The notes: generated by a model from the sequence alone, not told the origin. A stretch of 64,000 nt of DNA from Clostridium saccharoperbutylacetonicum N1-4(HMT) (GCF_000340885.1 NC_020291.1:5021001-5085000), one strand, 5' to 3'. Positions 8,903-17,536 are shown, counted from the first letter of the stretch. Made by a program: numbers and translations.

Positions 8903-10067
8903 AAAGTTCTTCATTTACCTTAGTCCATCCCTTCCATCCTAAATGCATCACATCGCATATAAAATAAGGTGTATATTCTTCATTTTTTAAATTTAAAACT
9001 TCAAATCCTCTTTTTCTCGCCATTTCTTCTATTCTGTCAAAGAATTTATCTCTATTTTCCTTAGTCATCCCAGTATAATCATACCATCTTCCATTTGTAG
9101 GCGCTAAAATTATATATGGTTTTATATTTAAATCTGAACAAATATCTAAATACAGTTCATAATCTTCATATTCTTTTGAATTCATCAAATCAACATTTTT
9201 ATTAATATCTTTTTGAGATTGTAAATTATCTTTTAAATATTTATCATAATAGGTGTCATACACCATAAACTCATTATTTGTAACTTGGCTTTTACCTTGT
9301 TCTTCAGCCTTTTTATATTCTTCAGTCCAGTTTATTTCTCTTAATTCTGTAGTCTCTTTCTCTGGCAAAGTAATTAATTTTCTATATAATAATCCTTTAT
9401 CCTTAAGAGTAACAATGTTTTCACGTGCAAAAAAATAAGGCTCAAATAAGCACTTCAATAACTTGTATTGAATACCATCATTAGAATAAATTTTAGCATA
9501 TAACTTTTCTGGTGCAAATTGAGAAGTCTTTGTTAATACCTGATCTACTCTAGAAGCATACTTTTTTCTATGCTCTTCTGTTATGTTTTTATTTGATAAA
9601 AGGGTATAAAACTGTGAAGGTGAAAAATTAGCTTCAAAGCTTGTGTTATCAATTCCAGCACTTCCCATAAACCATTGAAGAGAAAGTATCATTGCAACTT
9701 TCCTATCTTTTTTATCACTATCCATGCCGCCAAGCACTGATATTTGTTTTAAATCTTGAGAATAAGCTCTACCTGTAGTTGCAAAATTCTCTAATCCCTT
9801 GGCAGGAAACGTATTAACAGGTAATTGCGAAACAGGAGCACCTAACTCTGACGATCCTTCTAATAAAAGGTAATTATTTTGGGTCAAGTATTCATTATAT
9901 ATTACTCCTCTGTCTTTATACGTACTTCCATATTCTATATTTATACTTTTTAAGTTTTTTGTGTTTAACAATATTTGTATTTTTTTATCTAGAAAATTAT
10001 TTAAAAAAATAACTGTTACTATTCCCACAAAAATAGGCATCAGTATCCATAAAATCTTCTTTTTCAT
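8883..10067 (-). CDS. dltD: DltD, D-alanyl-lipoteichoic acid biosynthesis protein
   Basis: A 394-residue protein with an N-terminal membrane anchor (about residues 5-25) and an extracellular SGNH-hydrolase-like domain. The nucleophile motif GSSEL is at 71-75, and the Asp/His motif DVMHLGWKGW is near the C-terminus. It completes D-alanine transfer on the outer face. Here it is the first gene of the operon, while most dlt operons put it last. GGGAGGGG precedes ATG. A promoter is seen at 10103-10131, divergent from the zinc transporter. Confidence 0.93.
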   Translation of the reverse strand: MKKKILWILMPIFVGIVTVIFLNNFLDKKIQILLNTKNLKSINIEYGSTYKDRGVIYNEYLTQNNYLLLEGSSELGAPVSQLPVNTFPAKGLENFATTGRAYSQDLKQISVLGGMDSDKKDRKVAMILSLQWFMGSAGIDNTSFEANFSPSQFYTLLSNKNITEEHRKKYASRVDQVLTKTSQFAPEKLYAKIYSNDGIQYKLLKCLFEPYFFARENIVTLKDKGLLYRKLITLPEKETTELREINWTEEYKKAEEQGKSQVTNNEFMVYDTYYDKYLKDNLQSQKDINKNVDLMNSKEYEDYELYLDICSDLNIKPYIILAPTNGRWYDYTGMTKENRDKFFDRIEEMARKRGFEVLNLKNEEYTPYFICDVMHLGWKGWTKVNEELYEHFKN

Positions 10068-10102
10068 TTTCCCCTCCCGGTTTCTTCTCGAACTTCTATT
10101 TT

Positions 10103-10131
10103 ATTCTATAATAAGTCGAAATATAATTCAA
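10103..10131 (-). promoter_or_regulatory. predicted sigma-A promoter of the dlt operon
   Basis: On the minus strand, a -35 TTGAAT (10126-10131) and a -10 TAGAAT (10103-10108) are separated by 17 nt, about 40 nt upstream of the dltD start. This is read by eye only. Confidence 0.5.
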
Positions 10132-10149
10132 CATTAAAGCACTTATTTA

Positions 10150-10181
10150 TCTTGCAAATCATTTGCAAGAAAGTGTATAAT
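10150..10181 (+). promoter_or_regulatory. promoter with Fur/Zur-like palindromic operator for the zinc-type ABC genes
   Basis: A perfect 21-nt palindrome TCTTGCAAAT-C-ATTTGCAAGA lies at 10150-10170. Its core has the 7-1-7 AATnATT form of Fur-family boxes. It covers the -35 (TTGCAA, 10152-10157) and part of the spacer; the -10 TATAAT is at 10176-10181, with an 18-nt spacer. Repression by a Zur-type metalloregulator is inferred from the box form and the downstream genes. Confidence 0.6.
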
Positions 10182-10208
10182 ATAATAATGTTTTAAGGAG
10201 TTGATTAT

Positions 10209-10880
10209 TTGATTACTATAAAAAATTTAAGTTTCTCTTATACTAAAGGAACAAATTTGTTAACAGATATAAATTTAAATATTCCGAGAGGAATTTACTT
10301 ATCCATACTTGGAGAAAATGGGAGTTGCAAAAGCACATTGGTAAAACTTATATTAGGACTATTGAAGCCTGATAATGGTACAATCACATTAGGCTCCAAT
10401 AAAATATCCTATGTTCCACAGAGAATGGATAATTTCAATGCAGACTTTCCAATAACAATTAAAGAATTATTATCTTGTCATGCTAAGACTATTGGTCTTA
10501 AAAACCCAAAATGTATCACTGATTCTTTGGAAAAAGTTAATATGCTTGAGTTTTCTAAAAGCTTGATTGGTAATCTTTCTGGTGGACAGCAGCAAAGAAT
10601 TTTTATTGCAAGAGCTCTTATGGGAGATCCAGATTTAATAATACTGGATGAGCCATCAACTGGAGTTGATGAAAAAAGTCAAAGTGAAATTTATCCTTTA
10701 CTTCAAAGTTTAAATAAAAATTTTGGAAAAACTATTATTTCTGTCGAACATAATACAAGAATAGCTTTAAAATATTCAACCCACATTTTAAAGGTTGAAA
10801 ATGCCAATATAAAATTATATTCTAAGGAAGAATTTTTAAATACTATAGATGACGATTGTTCTTTTTCCAAAATAATATAA
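10209..10880 (+). CDS. metal (zinc-type) ABC transporter ATP-binding protein
   Basis: A 223-residue ABC ATPase of the ZnuC/AdcC type, energising a metal importer with the permease encoded next. The start is TTG at 10209, with AAGGAG 8 nt upstream. The signature LSGGQQQR, Walker B LIILDEPSTG and the switch His in SVEHN are intact. The Walker A reads GENGSCKST (35-43), with Cys40 in place of the near-invariant Gly before Lys41. This may weaken nucleotide binding or be tolerated; the rest of the protein is well kept. It is the first gene after the palindromic operator. No substrate-binding protein gene follows, so a lipoprotein from elsewhere must serve it. Confidence 0.85.
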   Translation: MITIKNLSFSYTKGTNLLTDINLNIPRGIYLSILGENGSCKSTLVKLILGLLKPDNGTITLGSNKISYVPQRMDNFNADFPITIKELLSCHAKTIGLKNPKCITDSLEKVNMLEFSKSLIGNLSGGQQQRIFIARALMGDPDLIILDEPSTGVDEKSQSEIYPLLQSLNKNFGKTIISVEHNTRIALKYSTHILKVENANIKLYSKEEFLNTIDDDCSFSKII

Positions 10881-10925
10881 AATCCCATAACAACCAAATG
10901 AGTATTTTTAGAAAGGTAATATTTT

Positions 10926-11726
10926 ATGTTTGAATTAGGTTTTATGCAAAATGCATTTATTGCAGGTTTTCTTGTTTCTATTCTTTGTCCATTTATAGGA
11001 CTGTTTATTGTTCTTAAGCGTTATTCAATGATTGGAGATACTTTATCCCATTCTTCCTTTGCAGGTGTAGCAATTGGGTTGCTTACAGGCACAAATCCAC
11101 TTATAACAGCTTTTGCATTTACTAGTGCCTGCGCAATAATTATAGAATTTTTAAGAACTTATTATAAAAAATATAGTGAGCTAGTAATGTCTATTGTTTT
11201 AACATTAAGTTTAGGTATTGCAATCATCTTAATAAGTAGTGGAAAAGCTTCTGCAAAAGTAGATTCATTCTTATTTGGTAGTATTCTAACTGTAACAGAG
11301 TCAGATATTATGTTAATTTCAATTGTCGGTGGTATTTGCTTTATAACGCTTCTATTTCTCTATAACAAATTAATATATGTAACCTTTGATGAAAATGGTG
11401 CAAAAACAGCAGGTATAAATGTTAAATTAATTAATTACATCTTCACCTTACTTGTCGGTGCTACAATTTCACTTTCTATAAGAGTTATGGGAATACTTGT
11501 AGTTTCTTCGATTATAGTTGTTCCTGTAGCAACAGCTATGCAATTAAAAAAAGGTTTTACAAAAACATTAATTTTTGCAATTGTCTTTGGTTTTTTAGAT
11601 GTAATGATTGGACTAGTTCTTTCTTATTTTGTAAACAGTGCTCCTGGTGGTACAATTGCTATAACTTCAGTAACAATGCTTATACTAACTTTAATAATAA
11701 AAAAATTCACAGCTAGTAACATGTAA
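10926..11726 (+). CDS. metal (zinc-type) ABC transporter permease
   Basis: A 266-residue ZnuB/AdcB-family permease with about eight membrane helices. The family signature region GDTLSHSSFAGVAIG is at about residue 38, and the C-terminal APGGTIAI motif near residue 240 is typical of manganese/zinc/iron permeases. It lies 45 nt after the ATPase gene on the same strand and ends at a strong shared terminator. Zinc rather than manganese is inferred from the operator type and is not certain. Confidence 0.88.
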   Translation: MFELGFMQNAFIAGFLVSILCPFIGLFIVLKRYSMIGDTLSHSSFAGVAIGLLTGTNPLITAFAFTSACAIIIEFLRTYYKKYSELVMSIVLTLSLGIAIILISSGKASAKVDSFLFGSILTVTESDIMLISIVGGICFITLLFLYNKLIYVTFDENGAKTAGINVKLINYIFTLLVGATISLSIRVMGILVVSSIIVVPVATAMQLKKGFTKTLIFAIVFGFLDVMIGLVLSYFVNSAPGGTIAITSVTMLILTLIIKKFTASNM

Positions 11727-11733
11727 ATTATAA

Positions 11734-11785
11734 AAAGAAAAGTTTTGCTAACTATTTATCAGATAGGTAGGCAGAACTTTTCTTT
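11734..11785. terminator. bidirectional terminator between the zinc operon and the phosphonate operon
   Basis: Arms AAAGAAAAGTTTTGC (11734-11748) and GCAGAACTTTTCTTT (11771-11785) pair over 15 bp with one wobble. T-rich stretches occur on both sides. It sits between converging operons. Confidence 0.85.
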
Positions 11786-11817
11786 AAATTATTTTTTATA
11801 ACATTATAATAATTTGA

Positions 11818-12951
11818 TTACTCTTCATAACTTACTTGCAACTGAGTGAAATATTCCTCTAATAATTCTATAAACTTAAGCATATTTTCTGGGTATATTT
11901 GTCCTATATTGGCTATTCTAAAAGTATTTTTTGATGCTATCTTTCCAGGATATATTGTAAAGCCTCTATTATATAAGAAATCGTGCATTTCATTAAAATT
12001 ATACCTACATATTTGTGGCTCTATTATTGATGTTAGGAGCATAGAAGAGGCTTTTTCACTCACTAACTTTCTTAATTTTAATTTATCTAAGCCAGTCCAT
12101 AAAACTTTACAACATTCTTTGTATCTTTCGTACCTTGCATTAATAGTCTCCTCTTTAGCCTCAATTATAGCTTGTCTTAATCCATAAAGCACTTGTACTG
12201 GCGGTGTAAATCTCATTTGATAATTATCCTTAAAATAAATATATTGTTTATAGAGATTTAAATAGAGATTTCTTGGCTTAATATTTTTTGTTTTAATTAA
12301 TGCTTCTTTATTTGCTATAACAAAGCTTATTCCCGCCATTCCTTGTATACACTTATTTGAGCTTGAAGCTAGGTATGTTATATTCATTTCATCCATGTTT
12401 ATTGGAATTCCAGCAAATGAACTCATAGCATCAACAATCATATCAATATTATATTTTTTACAAAGCTCACCTATTAACCCTATATCATTTAATATGCCTG
12501 TTGTGGTTTCATGGTGAATTACTGCCAGATGGCTTATACCAACTCCACTATTATCATCTGAATTATGCATTTTTATTATATCTTCTAACTCATCCAAATT
12601 AATTTCTTCTATAGGTGAACATTCAAATTCTATATAATTTAAATTATATATATCAGCCATTTCACAAATTCTTTTACCATAAGCACCATTATTAATTATC
12701 AAAACTTTTCCATCATCCACTACTGAACTTATAATCGCCTCAACAGCAGCTGTTCCAGATCCTCCAAACAGTATTGTTGTATAAGTATCATTAGAACCAA
12801 CAAAGTTAGTAAGTTCTTTTGACACAAATTCCATTACATCACCAAATTCTTTTTCTCTTGGACATATATCTGGTACAACCTGAGAAAATTTTACTGTATC
12901 AGTAGTAGTTGCAGGTCCTGGATTTAATAATATATTTCTCTTAATGTCCAT
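11818..12951 (-). CDS. 2-aminoethylphosphonate:pyruvate transaminase
   Basis: A 377-residue class V (fold type I) aminotransferase of the PhnW/AepZ family. The PLP lysine is Lys200 in SSSNKCIQG, with Asp174 in IVDAMSSF. PhnW enzymes degrade AEP, but here the gene closes a biosynthetic set, so it probably aminates phosphonoacetaldehyde to 2-aminoethylphosphonate. AAGGAG precedes ATG. It is the last gene of the operon, 40 nt after the decarboxylase, and ends at the shared terminator. Confidence 0.88.
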   Translation of the reverse strand: MDIKRNILLNPGPATTTDTVKFSQVVPDICPREKEFGDVMEFVSKELTNFVGSNDTYTTILFGGSGTAAVEAIISSVVDDGKVLIINNGAYGKRICEMADIYNLNYIEFECSPIEEINLDELEDIIKMHNSDDNSGVGISHLAVIHHETTTGILNDIGLIGELCKKYNIDMIVDAMSSFAGIPINMDEMNITYLASSSNKCIQGMAGISFVIANKEALIKTKNIKPRNLYLNLYKQYIYFKDNYQMRFTPPVQVLYGLRQAIIEAKEETINARYERYKECCKVLWTGLDKLKLRKLVSEKASSMLLTSIIEPQICRYNFNEMHDFLYNRGFTIYPGKIASKNTFRIANIGQIYPENMLKFIELLEEYFTQLQVSYEE

Positions 12952-12991
12952 ATTAACGCTCCTTATTTTTCTGCTAATTATAGTTTAAAAT

Positions 12992-14125
12992 TTATAAATC
13001 TAAAAACTTCATGAATGCATTTTTATTTTCAATTGGTGTCGTTGTAGGTCTTCCTAAATCTTTTCTTGCACCTTTTTTTACCTTTATTTCTATAAATAGA
13101 GGCCCTTCAAGATCTTTTGCTTTCTCCAATAACTCTTTCAATTTTAATTTTGAATCGCACGAATAACAATTTTTAAACCCACAAGCTTCTGCTATTTTAC
13201 TTATCTCAACGTCAAACCCGACAGTTTCTTGACCCCCAACAGAATCATGAGCACCATTATTAATTAAAATATGTCTAAAATTATTTGGTTTCTGATTTCC
13301 TATTATAGCCAACCCACCAAGATGCATTAGCAAAGCTCCATCACCATCAATACAATACACAACCTTGTCTTTCTTATTTAATGCAATTGCCAACCCAATT
13401 TGAGATGCATGGCCCATAGATCCTACTGTTAAAAAATCTTTACTATGATCATGGCTCTTTTTTTCTCTTATTTCAAAGAGTTCCCTAGATGCCATTCCTG
13501 TTGTAGAAATAATAACTGAATCATCATTAATCTCGTTTACTAATGTTTCTATTGCCTCTTCTCTGGTCATTTCAAAATTATAGACATTTTTATTCTTAAG
13601 TTTATATTCATTAAATGTATCTTTCTTCACAACCAAAGCGTAGGGTTTATTTTTTTCCTTCATATATATATATGCTTTCTTTAATTCAAATTTCATTTCA
13701 TTATTACTAGTAGCTTCATCTAAAACCTTATATTGTATTCCTAATATATCTAATGTCTGAGTTGTAATTAAACCTTGCTTTTTATGCTGAGGTTCATCTT
13801 TTTTGTTCGGTTCTCCCCTCCAGCCTATTATTAATAACATTGGTATACTATAAACTAGTTCATCCGCAAGAGAAGCAAGTGGGTTTAATGCATTTCCGAG
13901 CCCAGAGTTTTGCATATATACTACTCCAATTTTCCTTGTTGCTAAATAATATCCACTTGCTAAAGCCACTGCGTTACCCTCATTTGCAGCAATAATATTC
14001 TTTTCATTACTAATATTATCCTTAATATATGCACAAAAAGATTTCAATAAAGAATCAGGCACCCCCGCAAAAAAATCCATTTCATTTTCTAATAACTCAT
14101 TATAAAACTCATTAACATCAATCAT
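12992..14125 (-). CDS. aepY: phosphonopyruvate decarboxylase
   Basis: A thiamine-diphosphate enzyme of 377 residues that turns phosphonopyruvate into phosphonoacetaldehyde and CO2, the irreversible step that pulls the unfavourable PEP mutase reaction. The start motif FFAGVPDSLLKSFC, the conserved Glu in AANEGNAVALASG, and the ThDP/Mg motif GDGALLMHLGG...NNGAHDSVGG are visible. ATG at 14125 (MIDVNEFY) is preferred over an upstream TTG, as GGAG lies 9 nt before it and family members begin there. Confidence 0.92.
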   Translation of the reverse strand: MIDVNEFYNELLENEMDFFAGVPDSLLKSFCAYIKDNISNEKNIIAANEGNAVALASGYYLATRKIGVVYMQNSGLGNALNPLASLADELVYSIPMLLIIGWRGEPNKKDEPQHKKQGLITTQTLDILGIQYKVLDEATSNNEMKFELKKAYIYMKEKNKPYALVVKKDTFNEYKLKNKNVYNFEMTREEAIETLVNEINDDSVIISTTGMASRELFEIREKKSHDHSKDFLTVGSMGHASQIGLAIALNKKDKVVYCIDGDGALLMHLGGLAIIGNQKPNNFRHILINNGAHDSVGGQETVGFDVEISKIAEACGFKNCYSCDSKLKLKELLEKAKDLEGPLFIEIKVKKGARKDLGRPTTTPIENKNAFMKFLDL

Positions 14126-14132
14126 CCACTTC

Positions 14133-14187
14133 AACTCCAAACTGCAAACTCATAACTCCTAACTATAAACTGTGCCCTGTTAACTGC
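14133..14187. repeat. short AACTCATAACT/AACTGTTAACT-type repeat
   Basis: The gap between the PEP mutase and decarboxylase genes carries imperfect tandem words such as AAACTCATAACTCC, AACTATAAACTG and CTGTTAACTG. It belongs to the same family as the gap at 5.1 kb, although it sits inside an operon. Confidence 0.55.
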
Positions 14188-14188
14188 T

Positions 14189-15487
14189 CTACATTCCTCC
14201 TGGAATTAAAGTCAATATTTCTTTTATCGGCATACAATTAATTGATGCTTCTTTTGACCTTCCATTTTCCAAAATACTCTTTGCCGTATTTACCATTGCT
14301 GGATAAGCACTTCGGATTAAATGATTTGCATATATAACAACACTAACTCCTAATTCAATTAATTCATCTTCTTTCATAAAATTATATGAAGTAGGAACTA
14401 CTACTAATGGAACTTTATTTTCAAACCCATTATATCTTCTACAAAATTTTATTATCTCTTCACCATTTTTTTCTTTACTATGGATCATAATTCCATCTGT
14501 TCCTGCCTCAATATAAGCTTTTGCCCTTTCAATAGCATCTTCCATTCCAGCTCCTGCAATCAAACTTTCAATTCTTGAAATTATCATAAAATCACTAGTA
14601 ACCCGAGCTTCTCTTCCAGCTCTGATCTTATCTGAAAAATGTTCTATGGTATCCTGTGTTTGAACAACAGCTGTACCAAATAATGAATTTTTCTTAAGTC
14701 CAGTTTTATCTTCAATAATAATAGCTGATACACCTAATCTTTCTAAGGTTTTAACAGTATAAACAAAATGTTCAATTTGTCCACCTGTATCTCCGTCAAC
14801 TATTATAGGTTTTGTAGTGACTTCCAAAATATCATTAATTGTATTTAATCTTGAAGTTAAATCTACTAATTCAATATCTGGCTTACCCTTGGCAGTTGAA
14901 TCACATAAAGAACTTATCCACATACCATCAAACTCTTTTATTCTACCTTCTTTTTCAACCTTTGTTTTTTCTACGATAAGTCCTGTCAACCCATTATGAG
15001 CTTCAAGTATCCTAACTGGTTTTTTGGAATAAATTAGTTCCTTAAGACTTTTCATTCTCATCTGAGGTGTTATTCCTATCTGCGCCAATTCTTCATCTAA
15101 TTTTGAAATAGAAACTCCTTGGGTATATGGAACCTCAACAAGTTTTCCTCCCCATTCACCTATTGCTTCAATTACTTTATCTCTAAGTACTTTTTGTACT
15201 CCTTCTTTCCAATCATCACCATGCAGAACATAATCAGGTTTAATTTCTCTAATATTAGGCACTTGATCTAAACTATCTTGAGGAATTACTGATACAACCC
15301 CTTTGATATTGCTTACAACTTCTTTTCTCTCTTCATATTTCATTATAGGATTTCTCCAATATCCTCTTATTACATCATCAGTATGCAATCCAACTATTAC
15401 ATCTCCAAATTTTCTTGCTTCATTTAATACATTTAAATGTCCTTGATGAATAATATCTGCACTCATAGCTACATAAACTGTTTTCAT
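14189..15487 (-). CDS. aepX: phosphoenolpyruvate mutase with N-terminal cytidylyltransferase-like domain
   Basis: A 432-residue two-domain protein. Residues 1-135 form a cytidylyltransferase-like domain with HQGH (14-17) in place of the HxGH signature and TDDVIRGYWR. Residues about 150-430 are the PEP mutase barrel, with the hallmark EDKTGLKKNS (259-268) and the metal/substrate motif DGDTGG (231-236). PEP mutase makes the C-P bond of phosphonopyruvate, the committed step of phosphonate synthesis. The fused domain suggests a link to CMP activation, but a separate cytidylyltransferase lies just upstream. AGGAG precedes the ATG. Confidence 0.93.
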   Translation of the reverse strand: MKTVYVAMSADIIHQGHLNVLNEARKFGDVIVGLHTDDVIRGYWRNPIMKYEERKEVVSNIKGVVSVIPQDSLDQVPNIREIKPDYVLHGDDWKEGVQKVLRDKVIEAIGEWGGKLVEVPYTQGVSISKLDEELAQIGITPQMRMKSLKELIYSKKPVRILEAHNGLTGLIVEKTKVEKEGRIKEFDGMWISSLCDSTAKGKPDIELVDLTSRLNTINDILEVTTKPIIVDGDTGGQIEHFVYTVKTLERLGVSAIIIEDKTGLKKNSLFGTAVVQTQDTIEHFSDKIRAGREARVTSDFMIISRIESLIAGAGMEDAIERAKAYIEAGTDGIMIHSKEKNGEEIIKFCRRYNGFENKVPLVVVPTSYNFMKEDELIELGVSVVIYANHLIRSAYPAMVNTAKSILENGRSKEASINCMPIKEILTLIPGGM

Positions 15488-15544
15488 ATATTACACTCCT
15501 CAACCTTTCATTTTTTTAATTTTCATATATCACCTGTGGAAAAG

Positions 15545-16345
15545 CTAAATTATTAATTGCTCTTCAGTATTTTTTTCTAATTTAGGTAATATAATTTTTT
15601 CTATTCTTTCAAGATGTTTTCTATCATCGATTTCTCCCCAAACTAAATTATCAACTTTTAAATATCCAACTTTTCTTTTTCTTGCAGCATCAAATATGGC
15701 ATTTTCATAATCATATTTTTTTGTTGATCTTTTCTCATTTTCAAAAATATAATCATTATCATCATCTACATTATAAGAGTTAAACTCTTTATATTGCCTT
15801 ATCATCTCTCTATACAGATCTAGTGATATTTTAGAAATTCCAACTAATTCTCCATATACCCTTTCTATTTCTTCTTTGTTTTTAGAGATCTTATATAAGT
15901 TATCATCCCTAACTTCAACATAACATTCATCTCCAGAATTTGTCCTGCCACTCAATAATACACAATCAGCAGCGGCGTGATTCAAAACTCTAATTAATGC
16001 ATAAACTTCATATATTAAATCACTTTCAAGTAGTAAGAAATCTTCTTTAAGTTCATCTTCTAATATTGCTAGAGAAGTCATACTACCTGTTGCTTTATAT
16101 TTTCTATTTCTTCTAGTTTGAATATAATTTTTATCTTTTGCTAAATCATCATAAAATTCATTTAAATGACCTGTAACAATATATATTTTTTCAATACCTA
16201 AGCACCTTAATTTATCAATGGATCTTTCAATTAAGCTTTTACCATTTATCTTTATAAAACCTTTTGGTATTAAATCATTAGTTACATCTTGTAATCTTGT
16301 GCCCATACCTGCTGCTAAGATTACTGCTGTTTTTATCTTTCCCAT
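15545..16345 (-). CDS. pntC: phosphonate-tailoring cytidylyltransferase-like NTP transferase
   Basis: A 266-residue sugar-nucleotidyltransferase-fold protein. Motifs are LAAGMGTRLQ at about 11-20, the lysine in LIPKGFIKI, and ESDLIYE near residue 108. The family includes LicC (CDP-choline) and PntC, which makes CMP-2-aminoethylphosphonate. As the first gene of a PEP mutase/decarboxylase/transaminase operon, the PntC role is the best reading; the symbol rests on context. GGGG precedes ATG. CMP-AEP would be the donor for decorating a glycan or lipid head group. No transferase gene follows. Confidence 0.8.
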   Translation of the reverse strand: MGKIKTAVILAAGMGTRLQDVTNDLIPKGFIKINGKSLIERSIDKLRCLGIEKIYIVTGHLNEFYDDLAKDKNYIQTRRNRKYKATGSMTSLAILEDELKEDFLLLESDLIYEVYALIRVLNHAAADCVLLSGRTNSGDECYVEVRDDNLYKISKNKEEIERVYGELVGISKISLDLYREMIRQYKEFNSYNVDDDNDYIFENEKRSTKKYDYENAIFDAARKRKVGYLKVDNLVWGEIDDRKHLERIEKIILPKLEKNTEEQLII

Positions 16346-16403
16346 ACATTTACTTCCCCTTTCCTAGACATTTTTTATAGAAATTATTTCGAAGTTCATT
16401 TTT

Positions 16404-16451
16404 TGAACAAGATTATATTAACATCTTTCACTGTTCAAAACAATATGTTCA
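16404..16451 (-). promoter_or_regulatory. promoter region of the phosphonate operon with repeated TGAACA words
   Basis: Upstream of pntC the minus strand has TGAACA at 16446-16451 and 16432-16437 (direct repeats 14 nt apart). A complementary TGTTCA lies at 16404-16409, and a -10 TATAAT at 16412-16417. The repeats bracket the expected -35 position. The word spacing suggests an operator; the regulator is unknown. Confidence 0.4.
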
Positions 16452-16508
16452 TGCTTAAAATTTACAATTTTTTATATTCTTCTGATATGAAATTTGCATA
16501 AATAAAAA

Positions 16509-16549
16509 AAGCTATATAAAAATAACGGAAAGTTATTTTTATATAGCTT
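16509..16549 (-). terminator. terminator of the first lipoprotein gene
   Basis: A perfect 18-bp stem (16509-16526 with 16532-16549, AAGCTATATAAAAATAAC) has a 5-nt loop and a following T7 tract on the minus strand, just after the lipoprotein stop. Confidence 0.9.
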
Positions 16550-16564
16550 AGATTTATTTTAATA

Positions 16565-17536
16565 CTATTTTGCTATTGTATTTGAAGTTTCCTTTGATGG
16601 AGTTAGCATTTTTAGAAGATCTGCCTGTGTAACTTTAAGAACACTAGTTGGTGAAGTAATTTCTTTAACTTCACTCTTAACAGCTGATGATTTCATATTT
16701 AATGATACATCTCCAAAATCTTTAACTTTTAAATTCATACTAAAATCAGAATTGTAACTTGTATCTGTAAATGTTTCTTTAGATGAAATTGTAGAACCTG
16801 CTAATGCTAATTTAACTTCTGCTAATCCTTTATCAAACTCCGAACTATTAACTGCTGCTTTCATTTGTGTAATACTTTCAGCTGGTAGTCCCATTTTAAA
16901 GCTAGTATTGATATTGTCTAAATTATTAGTTGCAGCTTTTATAGCTTTTACAGCTAAATCTGTAGTTTGATCAGAGTTAAGGTTTAATGAATATTCTCTT
17001 CCATTTTGAACAAATGGCAAATCAAGATCATTCTTTTCTCCAAATAGTAATTTAGTAAATTGAGCCATTCCATCTGGTTGACATAATGCTTTAATCTTAT
17101 CCTTATCTAGTCCTGAAGATGCTAAATCAAAACTTAAATATTCTTCCTTAATTTGAGCCAATCCATTTGGAACAGCTTGTCCTGTTAAGGTATATATTTC
17201 TTCAAAATAGCCTTTGTTTATCTCCATACTTCCTGATGCCAAATCAACATATTCTTTAATTTCTGGTAGTTTAATTAATCCTGTTGGATCTGTAAGTTTT
17301 ATATTTACGTATGCCTTATCTTTAGCCTTATATCCTGTAGCTGTAAAATTGACTTGTTTGCTTATTCCTTTTGCGTCAATTTTGAACGTACCATCAACAT
17401 TCGATGTTGTTGCTTCCCATTTAGCAGTATTTGAAAGTTCCTGTGAATAATTTAGAGTAGCTTGATTACATCCAGCTAATGTACCGGCTGCTAAAGCTGC
17501 TGTCATAATAATTGCTAGTGTTTTTTTCATTTTCAT
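16565..17536 (-). CDS. lipoprotein of unknown function, tandem copy 1
   Basis: A 323-residue secreted lipoprotein with a lipobox LAGC (Cys22-23) after a basic, hydrophobic leader. I do not recognise the mature domain. It holds motifs shared with its neighbour at 17704-18702: KWE-TTS, GKAYxxx-like repeats replaced by YKAKDKAYVNIK, TGQAVPNGL, FGEKNDLDLPFVQNGREY, and SSKETFTDTSYNSDFSMNLKVKDFG split over the chain. GGGGG stands 8 nt before ATG. It was likely produced by tandem duplication and anchored outside the membrane. It is followed by a strong terminator. Confidence 0.8.
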   Translation of the reverse strand: MKMKKTLAIIMTAALAAGTLAGCNQATLNYSQELSNTAKWEATTSNVDGTFKIDAKGISKQVNFTATGYKAKDKAYVNIKLTDPTGLIKLPEIKEYVDLASGSMEINKGYFEEIYTLTGQAVPNGLAQIKEEYLSFDLASSGLDKDKIKALCQPDGMAQFTKLLFGEKNDLDLPFVQNGREYSLNLNSDQTTDLAVKAIKAATNNLDNINTSFKMGLPAESITQMKAAVNSSEFDKGLAEVKLALAGSTISSKETFTDTSYNSDFSMNLKVKDFGDVSLNMKSSAVKSEVKEITSPTSVLKVTQADLLKMLTPSKETSNTIAK

